From: Heloderma charlesbogerti
Taxonomy: Eukaryota > Chordata > Lepidosauria > Squamata > Helodermatidae
Length of the DNA stretch: 64,000 nt
NCBI GenBank assembly: GCA_026122225.1
Contig: JANEZZ010001895.1
Span: 1,612,001 to 1,676,000, forward strand
Reading direction: 5' to 3'
Of this stretch, positions 12,701 through 22,385 are shown piece after piece. The notes under the pieces are model-generated. The model did not search any database. It had not been told where the DNA came from and saw only the letters and a program-made list of their open reading frames with translations. Every line of letters starts with the position of its first letter. Position 1 is the first letter of the stretch. The translations under genes and the position numbers were made by a program.

Positions 12701-15700
12701 TCTCCCTTATAGCTGCTGGCAACAGATTATACCCACTGCACAGGAGCACATGTTTAGCTGTAACTGGGCTGCAGGCAAACATTTGCATAGGACTTGAGTC
12801 ATAAATCAAACTAAACAAAAGCCTTTCAGTGCTATATTTCAACTTGAGCAGATTACAGTAACTCAAAGAATCAAATATTGTGCAAATGCATAATCTTCAG
12901 AAAAAGTTAAATAACAGTGAACAGAAAGGAGAAGTGCCAATTTAACAACCTTAACTAGCCTAACAAAAATACAGCATTCTGGATAGCAATTTATATTTAA
13001 TCTAACCTATCAAACTTAACAATGTTTAATAAACCTGGCCAAGGTTGTTCGGTTACTAATATGCAACTGGTGTTGATGTTACCCCAGAATGGTCAGCTAT
13101 GGTTAGTTTATCTGAGACTGACTGACCATTCTTTGGCCCTTTCTTTAAACAGATAAAAGTGTATATAAAGGATTCAAGATTCTGAATATGAGTTGGAAGG
13201 ATACTGAATGAGTTCTGTAGTTTTGGTGACCCCTGAAGCTGCAGCCCTAATGCCTGACAATGTTTGCCCCAAAACAAATATTAAGGCTTCTTATTCCAGT
13301 CTGTTGGTCAGCTTCACTTTTGACATGGATGTCTTTGTCATGACTCATCTTTTCCTGCTTTGCAACTTGGTGTTTCACCAACATAGATCAGTCCCCACCC
13401 CCCCAAGTAATGTGCCAGTAAATCAGCTGTGGATCCCAAGTGCAATGAGAAAGATGGTTGCTCATATGCATCAGAGCTATTTAGGGTGCAATCCTATGTA
13501 CATCTAGGGAGCAATCCTATGTGGATCGACGGTCACCTCCAACCTTGGGGGCGACCGCCTATCCAGTACAGGCGGGGAGGAGTGGTGAGGAACGGATCTC
13601 CTCCTTGCTCCCCACACCCTGGCTTTCATGGCTAGACAGCCGGTTTTGGCTGTCTAGCTCCCGGACCTCAGAGCGCAGGAAGCAGTGGTCAGATGACACA
13701 TAGGATGCATCGTACTGGCATTTCTGACCTCCCCACCCTGGCCCGCCCCCGGGAACACCCCATTTTCTCCACTCTGCACTGCTCTTTCGAGCGTGGGACT
13801 GATCCATGTTGCCTACAAGGCGGTGCGGGAGGGGGTCAGTTCTCCAGGAACCGACCACAGAGTGCAGGCTCTGAGGTCCAATCATATGGCAGCCTGGCCG
13901 CTGACTAGCAGCCATAGGATTGCACCCTTAGATAGAAAGCCCTACTACTCCTAGCATTCCCCAGCCAGCCTGCTCTGCTGCACAATTTCTTTAGTAAAAA
14001 AATAAAAGATTAATGGGGATGGCGGTATGGTTTGTATTAAACCATATACCTTATCCAGAAAATTGTGTGGGCAGCCCCAATTTCAAATCCTTGAATTAGA
14101 AATCCCCATGTGTGTAAGTGTGTAAGGTATGCATTTTTAAAAATAACTAATGCAGGATCTTCCAGTATTCACTTAAGCAGTTCCAACTGATGTTTGTAAT
14201 AATAAATTAAGCAAAATGAACATTTGCAAGTTTTGTCAGCTTACCTGGGACTGGTTTTTCTAATGACAGAGTTTTAAAAGCTGTATCTATCTCTTGCTGT
14301 GAACCAGACAAATAAAATGTTTTGTCACACACCTAGGAGATGCTACACAAAAAAAGTTAATTACATGCTGGTGGTACTGTTGTAGCTTATCCCTTGATAC
14401 TTCACCATTTTTCTGCGATCACCTTCTTTCAACTTGTGTGGCATAGAGTGACAGGCTTGCATTTTAGGTTTGCTAAAACTAAAGCTGTATAAAAGGAAGA
14501 GGAGAGCTCTGGGACTTCCAATTTGCTCTATGCACATATCGTTCATTACAGAAAGGAGGAAAGTTTCTATTGAAGCTACACTCTGAAGAGTTTTTTCCAC
14601 ATGCAAGGTTTAAATCTTTGGAGCTTTTCACACATTTAAGCTAATCGGCATTTTCACATATTTGCTGGCTGCCTGTTAGCTGCCAAGCCACGTACAAGGT
14701 TATGTTATTATCCCATAAAGCCCTAAACAACTTGGGACCAGGATACCTAGCAGACAGCCTTCGCTTATATATACCCAGGCAACATCTAAGATCTTCAGAG
14801 GAGGTCCTGCTGGTTCTTCCAAAACGAACAGAATGTCACCATGAAGAACCTCAACAGCGGGCTTTCACTGCAGTGGCACCCATGATCCGGAAAACCCTTC
14901 CTCATGCAATTTGGGAGGCAGAAAATGTAACCTCTTTTAAACACCTCCTGAAAACACACCTTTTCACACAGGCTTTCCCTGGCCTGTAACTGCTGCTAGG
15001 TATTACCTTGGTTTTACGTGGTATTTTTTTATTTTTAAGTTTTATATTCTGTCTTCTCAAGTTGTACTTTATGGTTTTAATTGTGAACTGCCCAGAGAAC
15101 ATTGGCTATTGGGCAGTATAAAAATGTAGTAAATAAAATAAATAAATACAAGCCCGAAGACAGGATTCTTGGCACAGCTCCTGCTACATGACAATGCAAC
15201 ATCATCTCCTGCTTCCTTCCGAACAGTTCTGGCAGGAAAAGGTATCTGACCTGTACCTCACACGTCCTTGATGTGTTTGTACATGTATGTTCTGTGTACT
15301 GTTTTGCTGCACTAAACTTCCAGTGAAACAGCATGAATGTGCATTATGAAATATATTTGTGTGAGCACCTGCTCCTTAAAGCTGTTGGGTTATCTCCTTT
15401 GTTGTTCTAATTTTTTAATTTAAAAAGTAGTAATATCACACACAAAGAACCCTGTTACTCGATTAGTCAGAGGTAGCTTTTCAGTCATCCAGAAGGCGTT
15501 TTAATTCATCTAATCTAACCTACCCTTCCCCAAATGGTGCCCTCTAGATGTGTTGTCCTTCCTCTCTCATCATCCCCAGCCAGCATTGCCATGTGGGTTG
15601 GGGATTATGGGAGTTCAAGGCCAGCACATCTGGAGGGCATCAGGTTGGGGAAGGCAGATCTAGCCAAGTGGCTAGTTGCCAAGTCCCTATGGACAGGGAG

Positions 15701-18700
15701 TCTTCTAATCTCTGCCATCCCTTGATATGCCAGTCTTTCTATCAGTTCTTCAGGAATGTATCCAAGGTATCACTTCTCAACTCCTCCCCTGCTAGAATAG
15801 AGGGGTTGCTTAAACCATAACAGGAACACCCCAAATAACCTTTGCACTGATACAGCTTTTGAATGTTTTTCGATCACTACGAGTCCCTGGACCAGAGTTC
15901 TAGTTATATCAAATCAAAGATTTACAAGATAATATACATGTCAATGTCAACCAATTCCAACGTTATAGATTTTGAATTGTTCCACAGCCCCTTAAACCCA
16001 ACAATCCCAATCACGCCCTACTGGTTTTGTACCTGTAGTGGAGGTGCAGGCTGGGGCAGAGCTGGGGCTCCTTCACTGTATGGGCTGATATGCAACTGAT
16101 CATCTTCATGGTCACTCCCATTGTCTTAAAACAGAAAAACAGCATTTCTAGGGTGAAGATCTAATCAGGGAAGACACTGAGTTTCATGCTTTGGGTATGC
16201 AGAACTAAATTTGGAAGTATGACATTAAATTCAAACTCTTCCATTTTTAGAGGCTCAACATAAGATGTACTGAGCTTTTATTGTCCAGACTCTGCAAGGC
16301 ACTGGATAGCATCCTCTGCTGGTCTCCTAGCTTCATGTTGTATTAGGACTGGGTAGACAATTAAGTTTGTCCAAGTCTAGAAAGAATGTCACATCAGCAT
16401 AACTATTATTTTGTCGACACACACTCTAATTTTGGCCTTCTTGATACTCAAAGAGGAACCTATATATCTAAAACTGTGGTTAATTCATTCTTCTTCTACC
16501 TCATGTTCTGCTCGAGGGATAGTATCCCACCAAGCCACCATGCTCCTGCCAATTCCACTGCACAACCCACTGCTTGTACAACGGGATTTAGCACATCATA
16601 AACCAAGACCTGGGAACAGGCAGAAATGCTCATTTCCCCAATCAGGCCAGGAACTCCACTGACCTGCCCCATTCCAGAAACGAGCATTTCCATGCATTTC
16701 CAGCTCCTATCCAAAGCACTCAATCCCTGGTGCTTCAGCAATGTCGGCTAGTGCCCTAGCTAATCCGGTTCATTAGACCTAGCTTTAAAAAAAAGCATAC
16801 GAGCTTTACAATCCAGTGTGCTCTTCAATCATGCTATGTCAAGTTTGCACCTCAAGTGTATCAAGTCGACCTAGGTGACCCAGTACACAACCCTAAGCAT
16901 GTTTACTCATATCTAAGTCCGAGTTCAATGGAATTGGGAGGATGGCTACATACCGGCCTGGTTCACACAACATGCTGGCTCACCATGGGTTATTTAACCT
17001 ATGATGAGCCGGGCACCATTTTGAGCATGCAATCCCCAATGGGATTGTGGCATGTTGCGCAAACCCAGCTATGGTGGGTTATGCGAGGGTTAAACAACCC
17101 TTGCACAACCCCACAACAAACCTTAGCCCCAACATGAACACCAGCTACACCCTCTAGCAACTGTGTGTTTGGCATCAGCATGAACAAGCCCTTCATGCAT
17201 ACAGACGCACGCAAGTACGGCCTCCTCCAACAGTCCCTACATGTGTAAATCTACATAGATGCTCTTCATGCAGACGCTGAACTTCCAGCTGCCTGGAGGA
17301 GGGGGGCACATGACGAAATGTAATCAAGGATGTTGCCAGCCCACGGTGAATACACGGAGATCCACCATTTCTGCAATTTATCAACGGCCTCAAGTTAATG
17401 AGGAAGGCCTTGCAGAGTTAGCCTGGGGCAATGTAAACATCAGTGATTTATTTTTAAAGGATACCCTTTTAAAATTCTAGACTTTCATCCCTCTTCCCGC
17501 CATTCCTGACAGGAAAAAAAGCCACACATCTCTCTGCCCTATTACAAAAGAACACGAGCAACTCCTACCGAGTCTAACCTGGCATCCCCACTGTCCTTAC
17601 TTGTATCAGCAGGGCGATTAGCAGCTGGTGTGGCACTGGGTTTTGGTGGGATGACTCTGTACACATGATAGTCGGGTTTATTCAGCTTGACCTCTTCAAA
17701 TCTCTTTGTACTCATCATGGCACAGCGGAAGTTGATCTTCCATTTGGCTGGGTCTGGCAAATATCTGTTGTACTTTTTACTGAATATGGCCCATGCCTTT
17801 CCGCATGAAACAAAGGAAATAAGAGATGGAAAAACGTGAAACGAACTGCTCCGAAGGTAGTCGGGCTCCACATTGCTTGAATTCCTCCTGTGTGTGCCTG
17901 TCCCAGCCACCAGTACCAGGAAAGCCACTTGAATAAGGTAAGGGCCAAACTAGACATGGTATGTGTCATGTACTTTGCTTTTGCGTAACCTATTTTTCTT
18001 TAATAAACAGGTGGTGTGGGGGTGGGCCTGACTGGGGCTTTGCTCCTTTGCTCCTGCCATGGTCCCAGTAGGAAACCTTCACCACACCTGCTATTCACAA
18101 TGGGGGAAAAGTTCTCATTAGTGCCAGCGTGAGCTTCCCTCCCACTGCAAACAGTAGGGTGTGTGTGTGTATTTTTTTTTGGGGGGGGTGCAATTCAGAT
18201 AGGATCACAGTGGGGGCAAAGATTTAAAAAAACCCTCTCTTCATGCCACAGTCCTGATCTGGCCCAGACCCCCCCACACCAGCTATTTGTTAAAGAAAAA
18301 TCAATGATGCAGCAGCAAGCTACATGACAAACGTCAGCTGTAATCTTAGGCACATTTACAAAGGGACTTAGTTTCCAAGTAGATGTTGTAATGGAGATGG
18401 CCTTCTTGGAAGGGAAGACTGGGGAAGGCAAAGGTTAAAAGTATAAGATATTTCTTTGAGATTATATTTTATTGTTTTAGGTAGGAAGGACGAGGATCCT
18501 GCAAAGAGGATTTCCAATTCCAGCCACCTGGAGTGAAGGGAGGCAGGACAGCTTCAAGGCTGAAGGTGCCAGGCCAGAGTTCTTATTGGAACTCAAGGCT
18601 GTAAACCATCCAGGCCTGCCAAGAGGCCAGCACAGCTGCAGAGGTGTGAAAAGCCATCTTATCCTCCTTAAGAGGGCAGGGGGACAATGATGAAGGAACT

Positions 18701-21503
18701 AGGAGTGGGGCAGGAACCATATAAAAACAGACAAGGATCTGGTTTCATCTGGTCTGGGTGAAAGGTGTCCATATGCTGGCTACGACAAAGGATCCTACTT
18801 TGAGGGGTGAGTAGTTAGGCCAGGTAGAATTTTATTGTTTTAGCTTATGTCAGGTTTCCAAACAGGGAATTGGTTCTTGGGGTAACTCTATTTGTATTTT
18901 GCTCTATTTCTCTTCCCATTCCCTCACCTCTTAATTGTAAATAAGCATCTACCTCCAATTATTGCTGTTATTTCTTTCCCAAGTCAGTGCTAAATTCAGC
19001 GGCTGCCAATTCCCTCAGAAGGGTTGGAGGGAGTAAGAGGGGTCCTCTTGGGCCAGGTGGAGCCGATTCAAAGATGTGGTGGCAGCGAAAAGGTGAGGCC
19101 CAGTAGAGCTTGGGGTCGTGCCTTCCCTTACAGACATACACAGGACTGCACTTGTGAGGGCGGCCTCGTGTTCCCTCACCATGCCACGATCCAGATTCTT
19201 TGGTACGGGAAATTTTTTCCACTGTGCATACAAATGGATGTGCAAAAACGCTGCTCTAAGTAATATATCATCCAAAGGCAATTGCAGGATCTTATTCTGG
19301 GGCAGGATGCTCAGTTACTAAAAATGGGTCCTTTATATGCGTACCAAAGGATTTCCAAAAGGGCAGCCATGTTAGTCTGTTGCAGTGTCTGATGAAGTGA
19401 ACTCTAGACCATGAAAGCTTATGCCATAGTAAGACATACGAGAAGCTGCCACCCTTAGTGGAAGAGGTGCATACCTGGAAAATCTTATAATCAGCAGGCA
19501 CAAGGTCCTTCCTTGAATTGTGTTTCCAAGGGATGCAAAATGTGGTGTGGCTCTCGTCGATCCAGTATAAGCCTTCATACCTTCCACTGTTGATCTCCTT
19601 CACCAGCCAGTCAAAAAAACCAACCTTCTGATGCCCCCTGAAACAGCAGAGTGAAACACTTAGTTTCTGGGAGCCTAAAAATGACTGCAATAAGGTCAAG
19701 GATGGCAGATGCACATGGCAGGTAGGCCCCAGAAACTACTTGTGGCAGAATCCAGGCAGAAAAAATGATCCTACACAAAAGGATGTAAACAAACCTTTTC
19801 CCTACCCCTAAAGGTCACAAAAATACATTTCATGTTACAGCCTCATGGATACTACAGCAGAAGAGGCCCATGAGTATAAGCAGCTCATTAATAGGAACAA
19901 GGTTAAAAAGAGTCAGATGACTAACCAAGGGACTGTAGCCGAGTTAGATGTGGACTTCAGCTGCAGTTTGAATCATGGAAGTGCTAGGAAAGTTTGGCAA
20001 ATTGCTGGAAAAGTTTGGCAAATACTTGCTGGGAAGTATTTGCTTTGTTACCCGAGTTTAAATGCTCGCCTGATCGCCATAGGCGAGTGCATAGAATTCC
20101 ATGCAGGCAAGTGAGTGGGCTGGCAGACAAGAGACAGATATTTCCAAGCCAGCCACGGAAGAAGGCAAACCCCTTCCGCTATGGCCAGCACAGAAACCAA
20201 GCAGGCAAGAGGTAGAGCAATCCACCCTTTCTCTGCAGCCTACTTGGTAGAAGCCTTTAAAAAAAAAAAATTAGCCTGTTAAAACATAGTCACTTTTCCG
20301 GTCTCAAATATAAGGTTGTGAAACTGGATTTTTTGCAGGTGGTGGACATCAAACATTTTTGAGACTGTTACATTAATTAAAGCAATGCAGAACTGTGGTT
20401 GTTACACGGGTTTTGCCCTTACAATGCATATGCGTTTGTCAGGACAGGGCTATGCATTTTATATTTCATACATAAAAGTTTTTATTTCATTATTACTTTC
20501 AACTAGCTAGATCTGGAATTGGTATTAACAAACTACTTTACCTACACACACACACTGAAGTTGGGAAACAGCTCCTTCCTACAATTCTGCAGTGGCAGAA
20601 TCCCAGTTGCCATTGGGAAGACCAGGGATGGGGACAGAAGGCTTGCAGGAGAGGCACCAGTTCAGATTAAAAGTGGAGCCAGAAAAGAATTCTGGGGGGA
20701 GATGGTGCTCGCTTTGTAATGCAGCCTGGCATTACGAGTGGGACAAGTCTGTATTCCAAGGTAGGTGGTTACAATATATCACTATTTTACATTCCAACAC
20801 AATGTCAATACAGGGTTTTACTTTGAATACTGTACCTCTTTGGCTTCAGAGAGCTGTCTTTAGCTGTCTGCAGAATATAAAATGGTAATAAGAATGGGTA
20901 GGAGCAGCAGGGGAGCAGAAAGTGCCCTCTAGATGCTATTAGAGCAGAAAGGGAGATGCCATCCACCAGAGAGGGTGGAGACATTCCTTGCAGGAGCCTT
21001 CAGGCTTTGGGAAACGGAGTCAAAAGGCTCGTCTAAAATGTCACATCCAGCCTAGACCTAGTTCAGAAGAAAGCGCACCTCTCAGGGTCAAACTACATGT
21101 GATGGGAAACCGGCATATAATAAGACACAAAACTGCATATATTAGGGGAAGCATGTACAAAAATTAGGGGAATCACTTCCCAAACAAATACCTATGTTAG
21201 GAACAAAAATGGGTGCATTAGGAGAGATGTGCATGAAAATGTGTAAATTTGTGTGTGGACTTCAAAAAAAATTACAAACTGATTTGAACAGTGGAACAAA
21301 CTGAAATGTTGGAGAAATGAGAAACTGAGTGGAATTGAACTTGATAAATTCATCCACCCCTACCATACATATACATAGACACACACACACACACTCTAGC
21401 TAGAAGGCACTGTGCAGAAATGTGTATATACAGTGAGTGCCTGCCTGCCTGCCAGCCACAAATCTGTCTGCCACAGAAGCACTCACCTCTCATTTGCAGC
21501 CAT
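638..21503 (-). CDS. IRF7: Interferon regulatory factor 7, complete coding region in 11 exons
   Basis: Nuclear transcription factor that, once phosphorylated downstream of nucleic-acid sensors, dimerises and activates type I interferon genes. I joined 21487-21503, 19475-19637, 17601-17796, 16033-16124, 14245-14296, 9646-9771, 9276-9503, 8358-8564, 5809-6198, 2144-2262 and 638-796. All junctions are GT-AG with compatible phases and the sum is 1749 nt, 582 aa; human IRF7 is about 503 aa, and the excess lies in the middle region. DNA-binding domain is about residues 8-110 with five tryptophans (FFDW, LYW, PWKH, AWAI, AKWK); IRF-association domain about 362-545 ([49 protein letters not shown]); serine-rich switch near the C terminus ([16 protein letters not shown]). 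[11 protein letters not shown] and [11 protein letters not shown] favour IRF7 over IRF3. No frameshift or stop is seen. Introns are full of mobile elements. Confidence 0.93.
1386..1618 (+). mobile_element. Sauria-type tRNA-derived SINE
   Basis: Starts with a tRNA-like head (GGTGTAGTGGC, GGGTTCTAGTCCC), continues with a conserved core (CTCACTGGGTGACTTTGGGC, CTCAGCCCAACCTACCTCA) and ends in a GGGATATAAATG tail plus (AATA)n. It lies in the last IRF7 intron. Confidence 0.85.
1722..1904 (-). mobile_element. Sauria-type SINE, inverted and partial
   Basis: Reads on the minus strand as the same SINE as the preceding copy: GACTTTGGGCCAGTCACTGA core and a tail with GCGAGATATAAAG. The two copies are head-to-tail inverted about 100 bp apart in the same intron, so an intronic hairpin could form. 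Confidence 0.75.
2001..2119. repeat. Foldback repeat family A (CCTCCAG ... CTGGAG), copy 1
   Basis: Short palindromic repeat with a TGGCCCTCCAG arm, a central ACTGCCATCATCC and a mirrored CATCTGGAGTGCCAC arm. The same unit recurs at least eleven more times in the window. It lies beside IRF7 exon 10. Confidence 0.7.
2144..2262 (-). CDS. IRF7: IRF7 coding exon 10, IRF-association domain
   Basis: The acceptor tttaacag and the donor AAG|GTGAGC bound 119 nt (phase 1 to 0). It encodes [20 protein letters not shown], then [19 protein letters not shown], closely matching the IRF7 family signature of this region. Confidence 0.95.
2443..4012 (+). mobile_element. Tc1-like DNA transposon, decayed
   Basis: 1570 bp with inverted ends of about 27 bp (CAGTGGTGAGAAAAAGTTTG on the left, its mirror ending TTCTCACCACTG on the right); TA follows the right end. 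Transposase remnants are in several frames: the helix-turn-helix part at 2977-3267 ([18 protein letters not shown]) and the C-terminal part at 3614-3799 ([10 protein letters not shown], ending [11 protein letters not shown]). Frameshifts and stops show it is dead. It sits in the IRF7 intron between exons 9 and 10. Confidence 0.93.
4439..4570. repeat. Foldback repeat family B (CAATGGGACTTA-type palindrome), copy 1
   Basis: Mirrored arms AACTAAGTTAG flank a centre with CCATTGAAAGCAATAGGACT. It belongs to the widespread short palindromes that contain ACTTACTCC / CCATTGA blocks seen again at 24.3, 26.3, 42.6, 50.3, 53.0, 56.2 and 59.0 kb. Confidence 0.55.
5466..5776 (-). mobile_element. hAT-like MITE (CAGGGGTG ends) beside IRF7 exon 9
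   Basis: 311 bp between CAGAGGTGCAGAAC and GATTCTGCACCCCTG. The interior matches, in inverse orientation, the copies at 36.6, 38.8 and 44.0 kb (shared TGCATTCTAGTGGTGGGCGG and TTTAGCTCAAAGCTC blocks). Its end lies 32 bp from the exon 9 donor. No clear target duplication remains. Confidence 0.75.
5809..6198 (-). CDS. IRF7: IRF7 coding exon 9, main part of the IRF-association domain
   Basis: The acceptor tctcttgcag and the donor CAAG|GTGATT bound 390 nt (phase 1 to 1). It encodes [45 protein letters not shown] and [18 protein letters not shown], the MH2-like fold used for dimerisation and coactivator binding. Five consecutive His codons lie in the loop after the first strands. An in-frame ATG just upstream at 6211 is intronic, not a start. 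Confidence 0.95.
6839..7254. mobile_element. Probable MITE with TAGGGCGCAATC-type ends
   Basis: TAGGGCGCAATCTTATTC at the left is mirrored by GATTGCTCCCTCC at the right. The ends resemble those of the 13.5-13.9 kb element. GC-rich interior with no coding content. Confidence 0.4.
7669..7928. repeat. Inverted-repeat element (CTTTATTAGGCCAACT)
   Basis: The left end ACCTTTATTAGGCCAACTAA is mirrored at the right as TTGAGTTGGCCTAATAAAGG. The centre holds a G-rich run (7757-7781) and C-rich tracts. A non-coding MITE-like repeat. Confidence 0.6.
7965..8070 (-). repeat. SINE/LINE tail fragment, inverted
   Basis: AGCCTACCCTTCCTCCAAGG to CTCTGAAGCAGG is the reverse of the common reptile tail that contains ACCACCCTGGGCTCC and a CCTCACA-like block. 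Old and partial. Confidence 0.4.
8358..8564 (-). CDS. IRF7: IRF7 coding exon 8, middle region
   Basis: The acceptor tagcag and the donor GTAG|GTCAGT bound 207 nt (phase 1 to 1). It encodes [20 protein letters not shown] and then a glutamine/valine/proline-rich tail. A nearer GT at the exon end would break frame with exon 9, so the GTCAGT donor was chosen. Confidence 0.85.
8637..8750. repeat. Foldback repeat family A, copy 2
   Basis: Arms CTGCCATCATCCCCAC and TGGGAATTGTAGTCCAACAC followed by CATCTGGAGGGCAGCAGG. Begins about 70 bp upstream of IRF7 exon 8 on the gene strand. Confidence 0.75.
9276..9503 (-). CDS. IRF7: IRF7 coding exon 7, middle region
   Basis: The acceptor acaccag and the donor ATGG|GTGAGT bound 228 nt (phase 1 to 1). 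It encodes [20 protein letters not shown] and a polar Ser/Asn-rich stretch ending STNQINHM. No fold is recognised; it is probably the disordered activation or autoinhibitory region. Confidence 0.85.
9646..9771 (-). CDS. IRF7: IRF7 coding exon 6, middle region
   Basis: The acceptor gccacag and the donor ATAG|GTAGGT bound 126 nt (phase 1 to 1). It encodes [20 protein letters not shown], then [12 protein letters not shown]. The LLQ/VLQ-type helix matches the start of the human IRF7 activation region in position and character. Because it is phase-symmetric, skipping it would keep the frame. Confidence 0.87.
10706..11489. mobile_element. hAT-like MITE with internal palindromes, copy 1
   Basis: 784 bp from TAGGGATGTCAGAGAATTCC to CTTTCGTACATCCCTA, flanked by a perfect 8-bp duplication GATTCTGG (10698-10705 and 11490-11497), the mark of hAT insertion. 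GC-rich interior with three AT-containing palindromes: about 10940-10977 (GATAGGCTACGTAAAGAC mirrored), 11068-11095 and 11166-11195. No transposase, so non-autonomous. The overlapping open frames here are composition effects. Confidence 0.92.
11709..12305. mobile_element. hAT-like MITE with internal palindromes, copy 2
   Basis: 597 bp from TAGGGTTGGCGGAGAATTTC to GACTTTCGTCCATCCCTA, with a perfect 8-bp duplication CTTAATAC (11701-11708 and 12306-12313). Internal palindromes at about 11970-12007 and 12028-12066 carry the same GATAGGCTACGT arms. GGCCTGAATTTCGGCCGGGC units are tandemly repeated at 12130-12230. Same family as the copy only 220 bp away, but inserted independently because the target sites differ. 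Confidence 0.92.
13481..13930. mobile_element. MITE-like inverted-repeat element (TAGGGTGCAATCC)
   Basis: The left end TTAGGGTGCAATCCTATG is mirrored at the right by CATAGGATTGCACCCTTA, about 450 bp apart. The left arm is partly duplicated (GGAGCAATCCTATG at 13508). GC-rich interior, no protein. Confidence 0.65.
14245..14296 (-). CDS. IRF7: IRF7 coding exon 5, short 52-nt exon
   Basis: The acceptor ttcacag and the donor CCCAG|GTAAGC are both strong. It encodes [17 protein letters not shown] (phase 0 to 1). Exon 4 ends in phase 0 and exon 6 starts in phase 1, so this small exon is needed to connect them. Confidence 0.8.
14655..15148 (+). mobile_element. L2-type LINE, 3-prime end
   Basis: The frame at 14702-14989 encodes the L2 C terminus ([32 protein letters not shown], stop). 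Then come a TTGTGAACTGCCCAGAGA tail and (AATA)n. 5-prime truncated; lies in the IRF7 intron between exons 4 and 5. Confidence 0.85.
15517..15660. repeat. Foldback repeat family A, copy 3
   Basis: A full palindrome: CCCTTCCCCAAATGGTGCCC at the left, ATCATCCCCAGCCAGCATTG in the centre and GGGCATCAGGTTGGGGAAGG at the right. Confidence 0.85.
16033..16124 (-). CDS. IRF7: IRF7 coding exon 4, acidic/proline-rich linker
   Basis: The acceptor ttttaag and the donor CAG|GTACAA bound 92 nt (phase 1 to 0). It encodes [20 protein letters not shown] followed by a proline/glutamine stretch. There is no known fold; its place between the DNA-binding domain and the activation region fits the poorly conserved IRF7 linker. 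Support comes from exact phase fit on both sides. Confidence 0.75.
16940..17150. repeat. Short inverted-repeat sequence, unclassified
   Basis: Contains CACCATGGGTTATTTAACC and a mirrored GGTGGGTTATGCGAGGGTTA. Similar words appear at 30.07-30.23 kb. Probably a small decayed MITE. Confidence 0.3.
17601..17796 (-). CDS. IRF7: IRF7 coding exon 3, second half of the DNA-binding domain
   Basis: The acceptor ggaaag and the donor CAA|GTAAGG bound 196 nt (phase 0 to 1). It encodes [36 protein letters not shown] and DYHVYRV, i.e. DNA-binding tryptophans four and five, the recognition-helix region and the last strand, followed by a proline-rich linker. The base before the donor is A rather than G; this site was chosen because it alone keeps frame with the next exon. 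Confidence 0.9.
18470..19100 (+). mobile_element. LTR-like fragment with primer-site-like end
   Basis: A TATA box (CCATATAAAAACAG near 18717) is followed by a long untranslated stretch and, near 19074, TGTGGTGGCAGCG, which resembles the primer-binding sequence next to LTRs of Gypsy/ERV elements. ATTTTATTGTTTTAG occurs twice (about 18466 and 18827). No gag or pol is visible, and the ends are not defined. Confidence 0.35.
19355..19440 (+). repeat. Short interspersed repeat (GCAGCCATGTTAGTCTG)
   Basis: Contains GTTAGTCTGTTGCAGTGTCT and CATGAAAGCTTATGCC. It shares these words with the longer copy at 36.07 kb and begins 35 bp from the IRF7 exon 2 donor. Fragment of a common sauropsid repeat; class unknown. 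Confidence 0.5.
19475..19637 (-). CDS. IRF7: IRF7 coding exon 2, first half of the DNA-binding domain
   Basis: The acceptor tttcag and the donor CAG|GTATGC bound 163 nt. It encodes [20 protein letters not shown] onward through [20 protein letters not shown] and ADYKIFQ, holding the first three DNA-contact tryptophans. The IFQ/AW junction is the usual IRF family exon border. Phase 2 in, phase 0 out. Confidence 0.93.
21487..21503 (-). CDS. IRF7: IRF7 coding exon 1 (start codon, MAANE plus two bases)
   Basis: ATGGCTGCAAATGAGAG is followed by GTGAGT, a near-ideal donor. The two leftover bases join with the first base of the next exon to give Arg, so the protein starts [16 protein letters not shown]. 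The exon probably continues upstream as 5-prime UTR; an acceptor candidate with a pyrimidine-rich tract is at about 21558, but this is uncertain. Only 17 coding bases precede the intron, which cuts the protein just before the DNA-binding domain. Confidence 0.8.
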
Positions 21504-21699
21504 TGTGAAGTTGTTGTTTTTTGTATTGCACACTTGTGTCCTTGTACTACTTAATGTCTTGTGGATGAATGGAAGATCATGAAGAGGAATCTGTACACCA
21601 GAGAAAACCAGAAAAGGTAAACCATGTCATCAGACATCACAAGCACAGTAACTGTATGACTGAGTTGTTACCATGTGAGCATTGGATATCTTGACTAGC

Positions 21700-22385
21700 T
21701 TGTACAAGCCCTAAACGGCTTAGGACCAGTCTAACTAGCTCCATCTTGGCTGGGTAAGTCTCAGTTTATTGGCCCTCATCCAGACACTGATTCAGAATAC
21801 CCACTGCCTCGCCCGGATTTGAGATCTTATTTTTAAAACTGATTTCATTTTTATCCCGCCATGGCACACAGAGGGATGTGTATGGTTCCCCCACTCCACC
21901 CTCATTTCATCCTCAAAACAACTCTTTGAGGCAAGTTAGGCTCAGAGATCATGAGTGACCCCAGGCCACCCAGCAAGCTTCATGGCTGAGGGGGTCTGAG
22001 CTCAGCACCTGCCCCACCAGGTCTAGTGCAATACCGTCACTGGTTCACCGCACTAGCTCTCTTGAAGTTACTCTGTCTGCCATTGGCACCGCCTATCATG
22101 ACCCCTGGGCTGCGCCTGTTGTTTTCTGCCCTGCCTTCTGTCCCACCAGCTCCAGTGGGTACCATCTGCCACTGGTTTGGGCGGTGGGAGAAGACTCTTA
22201 TTTTCTCAGGCCTTTTAAATGTGACATTTTAATCCTTTAAAGCTGGTTTTATGCTGCTATTTTTTTAGACTTTTACTGTTTCGATTGTACTGTTCTGCTT
22301 CCATTGTTTTATCTGTCTGTAAGTTGGCCTGGAAAAGTCTTTTGAGGGGTAGGATATAAATACTTAAATTAACAAATAAATAAAA
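21700..22385 (+). mobile_element. L2-type LINE 3-prime end split by an inverted SINE
   Basis: AAGCCCTAAACGGCTTAGGA is the start of the L2 C-terminal block. It is interrupted at about 21835-22030 by an inverted SINE-like segment and resumes at GGTTCACCGCACTAGCTC, ending with the L2 tail GGGTAGGATATAAATAC and (AATA)n. Confidence 0.7.
21835..22030 (-). mobile_element. SINE-like insert within the L2 fragment
   Basis: The minus strand carries a GGTCACTCATGATCTCTGAG core, a tail that reads GGCGGGATAAAAATG and a loss of the tRNA head. Old relative of the Sauria-type SINEs in the window. Confidence 0.5.

Noticed and set aside
638..21503. IRF3 as the identity of the interferon regulatory factor
   Set aside because: The association-domain motifs ([37 protein letters not shown]) and the Ser-rich C terminus follow IRF7, not IRF3.
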